64,000 bases of DNA. It comes from Telopea speciosissima (taxonomy: Eukaryota > Streptophyta > Magnoliopsida > Proteales > Proteaceae). Location: positions 14,147,568 to 14,211,567 of the forward strand of contig NC_057925.1 of assembly GCF_018873765.1 (NCBI RefSeq). Direction: 5' to 3'. Below are positions 35,983 to 47,442 of this stretch, piece by piece. The translations under genes were made by a program, and so were the position numbers. The notes beneath the pieces are model-generated. The model was not told the DNA's origin, did not search any database, and saw only the letters and a program-made list of their open reading frames with translations. Each line of letters begins with the position of its first letter. Position 1 is the stretch's first letter.

Positions 35983-38900
35983 TCAAGCTGTGTAAGCATT
36001 GGGTGCCAATCTTGGTATCACCATGGCTGACAGAGGCACAGCCTTCTGTAAAACAATCCCAAATGCTTCATCCATCTTGATCTCAGTACCCATAGGAATC
36101 TTCCAATCAAAAGAATGTATATGTGTTCCTAATATATACTCCACCAACACAATCCCCATTCTTGTCCCTGCACAGATCCTTCTCCCAGCCCCAAATGGAA
36201 TTAATTCGAAATCATTCCCACGAGGATCAATCTTAGCATTCCTTCCACTCAAGAACCTCTCTGGTGTGAAATCAATTGGATTCTCCCGCACATTTGGGTC
36301 TCTCCCTATTCCCCATATGTTGACACTTAACCTTGTGTTCTTAGGTATGTAATAGCCGTTCACCTCACAAGCTTCAGTAGAGATTCGAGGGAGGTTTAAT
36401 GGTGTTGATGGGTGTTTTCTGAAGGTCTCCTTGCAAATGGCTTGGAGGTATGGAAGCTTTTGGATATCAGATTCTTGAAGCCGGCGGTTTCGACCAATCG
36501 CTTCGTCCATTTCTGCATGTGCTTTTTGGAAGATTGTTGGGTTTTTCATCATCTCTGTTAATGCCCATTCGATTATGCTGGATGATGTATCGGTTCCAGC
36601 TGAGAACAGGTTCTGTAAGAAGCAGAAGAATGAGAAATGTTTCATATTTAACTCGATGAGTCAAACTCAAGATTAAGACCGATTTAATAGATGAAATGGA
36701 GGATCTATATTGATATTAACACCTGCTAGGCAGTCTCGTTTGTATGGTTCAAGATGATATATCATTCATAAAGTTTTGATGATTGGTATAAAAAAATAGT
36801 ATATATGTAAGTACTAATGGCAATTATTTGTGTGGTCTATGAATGATTCTTTAGACATTTTGACCATTAGGTAAAGGTTAGTTCTTACTATTAGTTGGAA
36901 AATCAGGTTTTTTTATTCGATTCGTCTTTCAGAAAAATCTGGTGACTTGGCCTTATCAAACCCAGTCAAGACGAGTCATGTTGTCGTTTTTTTTAATTTT
37001 TTTATAAATGCAATCAATATGTATAAATTAATAAAAAAAAATAAGAAAAATACAGGGAAAATGAGAAAACCCAAAAAAAACAAGAAAAACAGGAAATTGC
37101 ATATCAATGCATTTCGAGTTTATATTATTGAATAAGAGAAGAGAGTCAACGAGTTGAGGGTTTCTTACTGTTTTAAAATACGGATTTACTATTTTGCTCA
37201 ACTTTGGTTCTAAGTGAATCGGATTTATGATTTTCTTTTAAAACGACTAAACTCGCCAAGTTTATCATGACTTGGGTACAATACCGAGTCTTGTTTGACT
37301 CGGACGATTTATGACCCAATTTTGTCATTTTTTACCATGGCTTAGTCTACGCGACTCTTGATCAGGTTTTCCAAAATTTTGACTCGACTCGAGCGACTCG
37401 CCCTAGTCAAAACTTGGTTTTCCAACTATTTCTTAAAAGTTTTTTTTTTTTTTTTTTTTTGATACCCCAGGGATTTAGTAAAATCAATATTGGTCTCGGC
37501 TGATATCAATTTGGATCTGACCGTATTGCGTGGATTTGCCCTTGGATTCATTTAAAAATTGATATTTTAGGATTTTACCCTTGGTTGTACTGATCCATTA
37601 CTATAGGATTGGTCAGGAATCAGTATCGACCCCTCGTGGATGTAATCATGTATGAGAAGAATAAATTTTCTAATTGAGCAAATTACTTAGACCTCCCCTG
37701 ACCTTTCTGACAATTCAGGGAACCTTCCCTGCCCTTCTGACAACTACTCAGACCTCCCTTACTTTTCAAACCGAGCTTCACTTAGCACCAGGCCGTTAAC
37801 GGTGTTAATAATTAACCTGATGTGACCAAAATGCCCTTACTTACAAAACACAACAACAACACACCTTTTCCTTTCTTCTTGCTCCTCCTCTTCTTCTTTT
37901 TCCTCCTGCAAACCTTGAACCCAGATGAGATGCAACAACACTCTTCTCTCCAAAACCCACCGTCTCATCCTTCTCGTTTCGCTTCCACGGCTTCAGATGC
38001 CCTTCAAGGCAGGGGAGGTTCCCATAAATAGAGAAAAAGAAGATGAGTGTGGATTCCGTCCCTTTGAACTCCCATGGCCACATTGATGAGCAGATTTCTC
38101 AGCTTATGCAGTGCAAGCCTTTGTCCAAGCAAGAGGTTCCCTTATTGCGTTAGAGCGAATTAGATCACTTGCAGAACAATTGTAGGGCAAAAAACCCACG
38201 ATCTCATCAAATTGCACTCCCAGATTACTAGAGAAAACCCTTACTGAACCCAAATCCTAGATCACTAACAAATGAAAGCAAAATGAACAAACAAAATTAT
38301 GTTTCCAGACGGAGACACTTAATCCTCACATCAATTTTTTTTTCTAACTTTGTAGGTTCTCTTCGGTAATGCTATTATCTACCTGAAGACCATGGAGTTA
38401 TTTGGCTATCTACATTAATTTTTTTTGTAACTTTGATCTGGCGGTGCTGCTAATTCGATTCATTTTATTTTCCTTGGTACTCTCAAGCTGGCTGCTTCTG
38501 TTAATTGAAATTTAGGACTGTTTTGGGCCTTTAGTTATGAACACTCGATCCTTGGTTGAAGACTGATCTGGGTTAATTTGTCTCATTGAAGAATCTCCAC
38601 TGGCGGTACCCTGTTTTTGGGTATTTTTCTCCATATTTTCTTTCTGCAATTAATCTGAATCTGTCCATCAGATTCAGCTGTCCTTCCAGTGTTTTATTAT
38701 AGCCCTTAATTTGGAGGGTCCTTTGATCTGATTTTGGTGGCAACATGCCCCTCAAATTGAAAGTAATTTGATATCACCCAAAATGTGGGTGTTTTATCTT
38801 CGGAATTGTTTTTTGTTCACTGGTTGTTGTACTCTTAATTAGATCAGTGTCATTCTGTGATGATTTCTTCTTCCTTTGGTTAATTACTTATACTCAGGCT

Positions 38901-41900
38901 TGGGGTTTAATTATATATTGGATCCTACAGTTTTCGATGCCTTCTTGCTCGCGACTATGGAACTCATTGGAGGATCTCATTTCTCAACGATAGCTTGGAT
39001 CAATGCTCCATCTCTGGCCGGAAAAGCTTAGAACTTGTTTCAGTTCCATTGCTGATAATCCAGATGGGTTTGCAGGAAAAATCTTTTCCTGGGGATGCAA
39101 TAGATTTTTTTTTTTTTAGATAAATCCTTTCTATTTGCAGGTTAGGGTTGAGTTGAGAGATTTTGGGAGGTAGAAGATGACGATGGGATTTGACTTACCT
39201 ATTCATTAAGAGCAATGGTAGAGAGATAGAAAAATTTAAGATGTTTCTCAGGTGGAAGAGTGGGGATTGCGATTTGCGTGGATGGGGTTGCAGAGGGGTG
39301 GGAGCAAGTGGATTTGCAGGAGGAAGAAAAAAGGGAAAGAGTCTAAGGGCAATAGGGTAACTTCCTATAGGTAAAAAAGTTATAATTAGCATTTTTTTTT
39401 TTGGTTTTTTCACATTCCGTTACCTATCGTTAAAAAATCAACGGACTGGGGCTAAGTGAAGCCCAGTTTGAAAAATAAGGGAGGTCTGAATAGTTGTCAG
39501 AAGGGCATGGGTGGTTCACTGAATTGGCAGAAAGGTCAGGGGAGGTCTAAGTAATTTGCTCTTTCTAATTTTATAAGACCTAATTTATGGGAATAAACTA
39601 TTTTTTTATGTTTTTTGGGTAGAAGAATTAACTACTAACTATGCATAGTGAGATACTCATATAGCATTGGCCACATGTGTGAAATCCATTTGAGGATAAC
39701 AAACATGCCAATTTTATGGGGAAAAGAATGGTACCTGATCGTGTGGCCATTAACCTAGACACGAGGGGCATGAAATGACCAGCCCATCATATCCCATGGA
39801 AAGGCAGACATCCCGCCCTCATGACCCTTGTGTGTATGCTCCCATTGGCCCTTGCGTTGATACAGGTGCCACATGACCAGATATTGTTCTCTTGCCCCAA
39901 TTTTATATGCCACAGTGAAACTAAATCAACCCTTACTTTTGGTTCTTAGTATTGCTGAACTAGTTTGTATCCCTGGCCTAAATGCTATTTATTCTAGGGA
40001 AAATCTTTACAATTAAAAAATTCATAAAATTACAAAAATATAACCCTTGGATGTTTGTCTTATAGGTTTGAAAATGACATCCAGATCTATTCCATTTCAA
40101 CTAACTTTTATTATTTCTTCCTTAAATGTAGTTTTGAACATGACAGTATAATTCCCGAAAATGCCAACGATTGCTTGATTGACATAGTCATCATAGAGTG
40201 CGGTTCTAGTTCACGTACGAGAACCATCTCATACATCTACTTTGTGGGTTCCATCAGGTCGGCACAAGGGTGTACGAGATCCCGTACATGAACATGAGCT
40301 GAACTCATCATCATACTCATTTAATTTTTTTTTTATAGGAATTAAATCAATTTGGAGCATGTACGCCTCACATATTGTTCAGTGATGATATCATATCTAT
40401 CGCTTTTGTTTCCATAAGTATTCTTTTAGGAAAACTAACTCCTCTAGTTCCTGTCGGCTTAGTTCCCCAGTTCTTCTAATAAGAGGGGGAAGTGGACCCC
40501 ACCTGGATAGAGTGTTCGGGCAAGGATAGGATGGTCATTGCAACCCCTTGTTAATGGGACGGGAAACTTGAGGAATTAGAGGAGATAAAGATCCTTTCAA
40601 TGTAATCTCATACGTCCTTAACCAGTCACATAGAGTGATGGAATCCACTCCTTTCTCGTACCAAATGTGGTCCGGCCTCTTTCAAGTACTCTTAAAGGCT
40701 GCAATGAGACAACGCTTCACATGGACTGATGGAATTCACTCCTTTCTCGTGCCAAATGTGGTCCAGCCTCTTTCTTTTTTTGGTAACAAGTTCAGCCTCG
40801 TTCAAGTATTCTTAAAGGCTGCAATGAGATACATGGGAGTGCTGGCGTAAGCCACACTCCCGTACAGAAAACTGCTTCACAAGTGAAGACATCTAAGTAT
40901 GTATCCGCCTGTCATAGTAGGCCAAATATTTATTTTGTTTTGTGTTTTCATTGTCCTTCATATGTTTCTTTTTGACTCTATGAGTCAACTCACCTAATCA
41001 CCAATCCGAGTCCTACTCAACCCGGTGAGTCATGAATCATGAGTGACTCAATCTTTGATCATTTCTAGAATACTAATATTTTGAAACATAGTTAAGTGTC
41101 CAATGAGATTCGTTCTAGTGTATATGTGTTATATTAGATCGACCTAGTATGAGATAGGTTAAAGAGCTTAATTTAATGTATTTCATCAACTTTGGATCTT
41201 TAGACAAATCGATCAAAAGTACCTAACAAACATATACAAACTAGAAGTGTTAAAACGGCTACATACCAGGAGTAGGGCCTTAATGTTGATATCAGAAAGC
41301 CTCTCGCCTTCCGAGTTCCCCTGGTTGGCGAAGACAACATCAAGAAAATCTGGCTTCCCTTTTCGCTCTTGAGCCGACGCTTCGTGCTCCTTAATCATCT
41401 TTGTAATGAGAGAGTCCCATTTCTTGTGCAACTTCTTCATTCTTCCTTCAATCCCTTGTAAATCCATCCACGCAATGGACCGAATAAAATTGCCGATATT
41501 GAATAACCCAGCCGATGTCATCAACTCAACCACCATATCCTTGAACTCGTTTGATTCCTCCCCATTTATTTCAAAAACTCGGCGACTCAGTATGATCTTC
41601 CCAATCATATTCGCCATCGCATATGTCAACATCTCCGGCACCACCACGGGCTCTCCCCGGTGATTCGATTCACGCATGGCTCGTATCATGTGGCCGAGCC
41701 CAACGGTACGGACATGGGCCAAGTCTTCCAAGGCCTTACCACCAAGCATATGAAAGTTGCTCAGCTTCCGAAGTAACTTCCAACGAGGCCCATAATCAGC
41801 AAACACCATATCTTGCGCATCATACGCAAGATGGGTGGCGCCGGTGTTGGGTGGCCTATTTGAGAAGTTCAAGTCAAGTGTCTTGAGAAAGACACATGCG

Positions 41901-42163
41901 GCATCGGGCGTAGACGCCACAACCATGCCGCACGTACCCATCTTGAGGTACATGACTGACCCATACTTTTGGGCCAACTCAAATAAAGCCACATGAGGCA
42001 TTTTGCCGAGCAGTGGCAAAGCACCAATGAGTGGCCAACCTTTTGGGCCTGGTGGGAGTGGCCGTTGGGGCTTGGAGATGATACGTTGGATGAAGTAGCT
42101 AGTGATGAAGAAGAGGATTGAAGATGCCAAGAGCTCTCGCAGGAGAACCAAGTTGAGCACCAT
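35983..42163 (-). CDS. CYP75A: Flavonoid 3',5'-hydroxylase (CYP75A), intact
   Basis: ER-bound P450 that adds the 3' and 5' hydroxyls of the flavonoid B ring, leading to delphinidin-type pigments. Exon 1 is 41267-42163 (299 codons) and exon 2 is 35983-36612 (209 codons plus TGA), joined in phase 0, total 508 aa as usual for the family. Visible features: N-terminal membrane anchor (about residues 5-25), hinge [16 protein letters not shown], the CYP75A signature [29 protein letters not shown]-helix AGTDTSS, ExxR (KETFRKHP), PERF, and heme loop [10 protein letters not shown]. The splice junction is ...[14 protein letters not shown]. The 4,654-bp intron holds a Mutator-like element and smaller repeats. 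No frameshift or stop is seen. A sister pseudogene lies downstream. F3'5'H is favoured over F3'H by the N-terminal signature, but substrate range is inference. Confidence 0.93.
37676..39561. mobile_element. Mutator-like element (Pack-MULE) in the CYP75A intron
   Basis: An exact 9-bp target duplication tttctaatt flanks it (37667-37675 and 39562-39570). Terminal inverted repeats of about 130 bp start gagcaaattacttagacctc; the right end is its complement with a few changes. No transposase is present. The 1.6-kb interior carries host-like sequence, including a PP2A catalytic subunit start at 38043. The element is absent from the duplicated intron, so it arrived after the duplication or was lost there. 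Confidence 0.9.
38043..38153 (+). pseudogene. Captured PP2A catalytic subunit N-terminal fragment
   Basis: The frame runs [36 protein letters not shown], then TAG. The family N-terminus is [16 protein letters not shown] followed by a conserved VRALC segment. Here the match ends at about codon 31 and runs into a stop, so no phosphatase domain follows. The preceding 150 bp look like a 5' UTR (CT-rich). It lies inside the Mutator-like element, antisense to CYP75A. Confidence 0.8.
40431..40602. repeat. Foldback MITE in the CYP75A intron
   Basis: The left arm ctcctctagttcctgtcgg pairs imperfectly with gggacgggaaacttgagg and aattagaggag on the right. The centre has ggatggtcattgc, the recurring MITE core. 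Confidence 0.6.
40629..40850. repeat. ~100-bp tandem duplication in the CYP75A intron
   Basis: The unit starting cacatggactgatgga (first copy cacatagagtgatgga) with ctcctttctcgt and ctgcaatgagac occurs twice. The second copy has an extra ~25-bp insert (tttttttggtaacaag). Confidence 0.75.
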
Positions 42164-42317
42164 TATTGTTGCAGGCCTCTTGTGAGTATTGAGAGAAAAG
42201 GGCTTAGCTTAGTTCTCCCTAAATAGGAATGTTTAGGAGGAGGAAAGTAAAGCTTGTTGATCACGTGGAGCTACTGCTCTTTCAAAGTCTTGGAGAATCA
42301 GAAATTTAACAAACCAA

Positions 42318-42367
<50 letters not shown>
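42164..42367 (-). promoter_or_regulatory. CYP75A promoter-proximal region with G-box and GA tract
   Basis: CACGTG lies at 42262-42267, about 100 bp before the start codon; it is a bHLH/bZIP site common in anthocyanin gene promoters. On the coding strand a (GA)21 tract lies at about 42320-42362. A weak TATA-like tatttag is at about 42220-42227. Function is inferred from position. Confidence 0.45.
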
Positions 42368-42369
<2 letters not shown>

Positions 42370-42553
42370 GTTTAGAAATATAAAATGCAAGAGACCATAT
42401 AGCTCTACCAGTCAAAACACTAGAAATGGGTAGGGCCAAAAAAATCATATGCCACTCGTGTAATACTTGGAACCACTAATTGGGATATGGATGGAGTCTC
42501 GCTAAGTAAAGAGAGTTGTAGATTCGTAGAACAGGCTGGTTGTAAATCAACAT

Positions 42554-42613
42554 GCGCTAGCGCGCTACAACTAAACTAGCAACCTACGGAAAAATGCTAG
42601 CGCGCTACAACCA
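42554..42613. repeat. Direct repeat gctagcgcgctacaac upstream of CYP75A
   Basis: Two copies about 44 bp apart (42556-42571 and 42598-42613, approximate) with GC-rich internal palindromes. An AC-type MYB-like acctacg is between them. About 400 bp before the start codon. Confidence 0.55.
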
Positions 42614-42802
42614 GCATTTTGAAGCCAACAAACAGTGCATCCTTACTATTCTTAAGTAAATAGAATAGCTCGAAAACCCCTAACCTGCAAACGGATGGTG
42701 GTCTACAATCACAAAGAAAAGACCTTACTATTACTTACTCATAGGTTTATAGTTGGAAAAAAAATGTAATTGAAATCGGAAAAAGATCTTCTGTAGTGTC
42801 TT

Positions 42803-44548
42803 AATTTGGCGGTGCACTGTAGTGCGGGCTTGAGAGCTCGACATGTGAAAGATACGACATCCAATGGTGCCGAGCTCGAAAAGAAAAGAAAAAAGAAAGG
42901 ATTTTTGACAAATGCCTCCTTGAAAATGCCCATTTGTCCAAATGCACCTTTACAATTTTTTTAATAGCAAAATCCCCCTTACTTTCAAAACTTTGTAGCA
43001 CTTTAGTCCAGTCCATTAATTTGTGACGTTAGACGTTAGTTTCAAGGAATCTAATGAACAAAATGCCCTTCTGATAAAAATCACTAAAATTGAAGAATAA
43101 AATGATCAAATTGCCCTCATCTTCCCCAAATCGTTTAGGGTTTGAAACTGAAACTTTTTTCCTCCAAATCGTTTAGGGTTCAAACCCATCTAGAAAGCAA
43201 GAGATCAGGAAATATTGTCAGCCTGATTTTATTGTCTAGGCAGTCCGTTGATATCTTCCCCAAATCGTACGGAAAAGAAATAAGAACCAGGAAATTTTGG
43301 ATCGCAAGGAAAAGGAATAAGAACCAGAGGAAATTTAATAACTTAAATAAAACAGCTCGAATTGACCTGAAACTTCAACCGAAGTGTAGTTCAATAGGTA
43401 GTGTAGGTCTGCATAATTTGAAACAATTCCGATGGTTGGATATGGAGTTTTGAAGCAATTCTTCTGCAACTAGGAAACTAGAAAACAAGCCAGAATAACA
43501 GAATAGATGTTGGGATTTTCAAAACTTAAAACAGAATGAAACAGAGGTTCAAATTGATGGATTGATGGTAAGCAGTATTCAAGTAGATCAAATTAGAAAT
43601 TTAAGAATATGCAGGATTTGACTTGAAATAGGAAACCAGTAATCGATTGAAGGTTTATGTCTTTAAAATAAAATTTAAATCTGAAAATCCTTGAAAACAA
43701 ATTGATGGAAATACGGCAGAGTTTAATCAATAAATAGTTCTGCAACCAGGATTCTAACTAGAACATCTTGAAACTTAACTTGAAAGAATAGTAAATTGCA
43801 GGAATTTCCTGTTTATCGAGTTTTCCTTTGACTAATTCCAGGTACATGTCCTGATTCCTCTCTATGTTTTATTGAAAACCTGATGACTTTAAACAACTAA
43901 GTGTGAGCACTGCTCTCGTAATGGTTGTAATTAAACGTTTTATTCCCAAATATTTGTAAGGTTCAGTCGAATTTCAAAATGTCTAAGGTGGAGATAGATG
44001 TTCCTCCCAAGGGTGGTTTTAGTTTCGATCTCTGCAGAAGAAATGAAATGCTTCTGCAAAAGGGTATCAAGGTTCCTTGTTCTTTCAGGAAGACAAGAAC
44101 AATCATTGTTGGTCTAGTTTTCCATGGACAATTAATTCCTTAATCTGATCTCTTGCTTTTCAGATGGGTTCAAACCCTAAACGATTTGGGGACAAAATTT
44201 TCAATTTCAAATCCTAAAGGATTTGGGGAAGATGAGGACAATTTGATCATTTTATACTTTAATTTTAATGAGTTTTTATCAGAAGGACATTTTCATCATT
44301 AAATTCCCTGAAACTAATGTCCAACGTCCCAAATTAACTGACTAGACTAAAATGCTACAAAGTTTTGAAAGTAGGGGAATTTTGCAATTAGAAAAGTTGT
44401 AGGGGTGCATTTGGACAAATGGGCATTTTCAGGGGGACATTTGTCAAAACCCCAAAAAAAAACTGCCTTGCATCAAGCTCACACCATTGATTGAAGCTTT
44501 TTCTATGTATCGAGCTCTCAGGGCCGCACTGTAGTGCACCACCAAATG
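42803..44548. mobile_element. Foldback element split by a Mutator-like element
   Basis: The outer arms (ggcggtgcactgtagtgcgg, ttgagagctcga on the left; tcgagctctcagggccgcac, tgtagtgcacc on the right) form a palindrome. Its centre is interrupted by a second, larger inverted-repeat element at 42899-44453. Together they form a nested structure immediately upstream of the CYP75A promoter. The target duplication of the outer element was not resolved. Confidence 0.7.
42899..44453. mobile_element. Mutator-like element with ~300-bp terminal inverted repeats
   Basis: The left end ggatttttgacaaatgcc and right end tgtcaaaacccc begin arms that pair for about 300 bp (gcccatttgtccaaatgcac; aaaactttgtagcactttag; atgatcaaattgccctcatc). 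The flanks aaaaagaaa and aaaaaaaaa are a possible 9-bp duplication. The unique centre (about 43210-44150) encodes nothing I recognise. Confidence 0.75.
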
Positions 44549-45176
44549 CCTGCACTGGAGAGGATTTTAATCAATTGAAAAATATATATATCAACTACCA
44601 CTCAAGACATTGAATCATCTATTCTGAGGAAGCACTATCTGTCCATTCAGGAATCCATCACACCCTCAGGGTGGGTTATTCCCATATTCAGTTGGAATCA
44701 GATAAAGCTGAGACTACCGACCTGTTTAAATACCAAAGGCCAGCTCCAACATCTATTTATTCTTAGCATTCAAGCCATCTTAAAGCTTGCCTCTTCTTCC
44801 AATGAATGTGTATTCAGCTTTAGGGAAGTTAATGTTATAGCTCATTCAATTCCCTAGCTCTTTTACCCCCCCCCCCCCGAAAAAATTCCCTAGCTTGGAA
44901 TGTCCTCTCTATAACATGTAAGACAGTCTGATCACACTTCACTTCTTAGCTTCATCTAGTATGTGCATTAATTTTTTTAACCTCATGAATGATATTCTTA
45001 TTTATTTTGGAAAAAAAAAGGGTATTGTTCACTTTTTTTTCCCCCTTCTTTTGCATGAAAATCAAATAGAGTTCTTCATGTGATGGATGTATCAGAAACT
45101 ATTCAAACATTTATAGGCTCAGTTAATACTTAACAATTCTAGGCCCAAAGCTTGATATGTGAGTCTTAGACCATGA
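44549..45176. other. No gene recognised
   Basis: AT-rich sequence with a C-run at 44869-44878 and a short A-run. No supportable feature. Confidence 0.35.
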
Positions 45177-45555
45177 TTTTTTTCTTTTATTAAACAGAGC
45201 TTTACCGATAAGACAAGAATGAGTAGCACACATGGATTCTGAATTACAAGCTTCAAGAAGCCATAGAGTGCAAATGAGTCAAATAGTCCTACACGTCAAA
45301 GACTAAGCCCTCCTGGAAAGGGTGTCTGACAAACTATTTCCCTCCCTCGAAATAAAAGCAAAAGTACATAATTCCAAATTAGATGTCAATTGAGTAATAT
45401 TCTAGATAATAGGAATCACTGATATTGGCGAGTCAGAGCGATCGCCAATGAGGATAGAGATCAATACTTTGTTATCATATTCAACAATTAGATGGTCCCA
45501 ACTATCTTCAATAACACAGAGAGGACTTGTCCGAATCACCATTGCAAATGGTTGA

Positions 45556-45783
45556 TATTAGTGTTTGAACTTCACGGTTTTCATTATGATTCAAAATCCT
45601 CAATTACATTATGTGAGATATGTGATATATATACAAAGGATGGAAATTAGTAATAGAATCCTAATAAAATGCAATTTCCAAAGAGAGAGGTAGGAATAAA
45701 AGGAAAGACTTGAGGTGTAAGGGTTGATAAAGATGAGAACCAAATATACACATTGGCTGTATATTCATTCGGTTCGGTTGATA
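45556..45783 (-). repeat. 3' LTR of the gag-only element
   Basis: 228 bp, very similar to 47219-47442 with scattered substitutions. Confidence 0.9.
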
Positions 45784-45961
45784 CACCCCCTCAAGCGGAT
45801 GATTCGAATGGACAGATCTTCAGCTTGTCCTGAAGAAACTGAAAACGATTCGAAGAGAGACCCTTGGTGAAAATGTCAGCTAGTTGATCAGCAGTGGAGA
45901 TGAATTAAACCGATAGTTCTTTCTTTGCAACCTTGTCACAAACAAAATGGAAATCAATTTT

Positions 45962-47124
45962 CACTTTGGAGAAGGATTGGATTGGCGGTAAAAACAATTG
46001 GCAGTGTGATGGTTGTTTCTGTTACATATATTGCACCAAAGGCGACCTTGGTTTTGGAAGCGGCCTCCCCGACCACGGCCACGACCACCACGTGAGGAGC
46101 TACGATCAGCAGCAAGAGGGCAACTTGAGTCAGTGGTAGATCCGGTAGAAGAATTTCGGTTGACTATATTTGTTGTTGGAGTGGCGGCAGTTGCAGAGAA
46201 ATCAACAAGAGTAAGCTTCTTTAACGCAAAGCTATGTACAAACTCATGGCTGAGAAGGAGTGAATGTAATTCATCATACTGGATTGGATCTGGGCGTCCC
46301 ATTAGCACAGGAACCATCTCTTTGAATTTAGTGCGAAAAGCATGAAAAATATGCACGTTGAAATCAGCTGCAGACAAAGGGGAACCAGCGGCAGCGAGTT
46401 CATAGGAGATACTCTTGGCGCGGTGAAGGACTTCTGAAACAGATTCTTCTGGTTTATGAATAAGATCATGAAGAGCTAGGTGTAAGGATTGAAGACGTGT
46501 GGTGGACGCAGAGGCATAAGTACGGAGAAGGGTCTCCCATATTGCGCAACTTGAGGTTTTGCCAATGATCGTAGGAAAAACTTCATCGGAGAGAGAAGAG
46601 ATAAGAAGACTTCTGGTGAGTGCATCCTGTTAACGCCAGTTAGCGGTAGCGAGTTCATAGGAGATACTCTTGGCGCGGTGAAGGACTTCTGAAACAGATT
46701 CTTCTGGTTTATGAATAAGATCATGAAGAGCTAGGTGTAAGGATTGAAGACGTGTGGTGGACGCAGAGGCATAAGTACGGAGAAGGGTCTCCCATATTGC
46801 GCAACTTGAGGTTTTGCCAATGATCGTAGGAAAAACTTCATCAGAGAGAGAAGAGATAAGAAGACTTCTGATGAGTGCATCCTGTTAACGCCAGTTAGCG
46901 GCAGCCACGGGTTCAGTAGGATAAGGAATGGATCCGTCAAGGTAACCAAATAGCTTTTGGCCTTCAAGAAAATGTTTGAGTTGGGTTTTCCAGAACAAGA
47001 AGTTCTTGGAATTGAGCTTTACCGAGAGATAGTGGTGGGCATGGGGAATGGAAGAGATGGAAGAGGATAGAAGGATGATGGTGGATTCAGCGGTGGTGGG
47101 TGATTCACTAGTGGGTTCAACCAT
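45962..47124 (-). pseudogene. Copia gag with a 255-bp tandem duplication
   Basis: Starts MVEPTSESPTTAESTIILL at 47124. The core LNSKNFLFWKTQLKHFLEGQ is followed by NWR and a TAA stop at 46885-46887. The next 85 codons (QDAL, then FPTIIGKTSSCAIWETLLRT, LHDLIHKPEESVSEVLHRAK) occur twice in tandem, at about 46650-46904 and 46395-46649. The duplication is a multiple of three and the stop lies in both copies. An Arg/Gly-rich stretch (SSRGGRGRGRGGR) and an intact CX2CX4HX4C knuckle (CNICNRNNHHTANC) follow. Confidence 0.85.
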
Positions 47125-47218
47125 GATGAAGAGGAAAAAAACAAGACTGTGGTTGCCGATGAATGAGAGAGAGGCCCTTTGGATCAATGTTCGTTGGAGC
47201 TTTGTGGCCCTGATACCA

Positions 47219-47442
47219 TATTAGTGTTTGAACTTCACGGTTTTCATTATGATGCAAAATCCTCAATTACATTATATGAGATATGTGATATACGTACAAA
47301 GGATGAAAATCAGTAATAGAATCCTAATAAAATGCAATTTTCTAAAAGAGAGATAGGAATAAAAGGAAAGACTTGAGGTGCAAGGGTTGATAAAGATGGG
47401 AACCGAATATACACATTGGCTGTATATTCAGTTCGATTGATA
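47219..47442 (-). repeat. 5' LTR of the gag-only element
   Basis: 224 bp, adjacent to the tRNA-Met-type primer site on its inner side. Confidence 0.9.

Larger units (their letters stand above)
45556..47442 (-). mobile_element. Gag-only copia-like LTR element with TA...TA termini
   Basis: Direct 5-bp duplication gttga (45551-45555 and 47443-47447). LTRs are 45556-45783 and 47219-47442. On the minus strand each starts TATCAA and ends CTAATA, so the ends are TA...TA rather than TG...CA. The primer site (tggtatcagggcc) is next to the 5' LTR at 47206-47218 and a purine tract (ttgagggggtg) precedes the 3' LTR. The internal part encodes gag, then jumps directly to the last ~60 codons of RNase H (FISTADQLADIFTKGLSSNR). 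Protease, integrase and RT are absent. Confidence 0.9.

Noticed and set aside
35999..36659. Plus-strand open frames across CYP75A exon 2
   Set aside because: Shadows of the P450 coding frame on the minus strand; no family match of their own.
38573..38755. 60-aa frame inside the Mutator-like element ([13 protein letters not shown]...)
   Set aside because: Considered as a second captured gene piece, but I could not link it to any family; left for a database search.
42320..42372. Open frame with a run of RERERE in the CYP75A upstream region
   Set aside because: It is simply the GA microsatellite; listed as regulatory context instead.
45961..46345. Open frames on the plus strand over the gag region (46013-46345)
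   Set aside because: They are antisense shadows of the Arg/Gly-rich gag segment; the minus strand has the zinc knuckle and clear homology.
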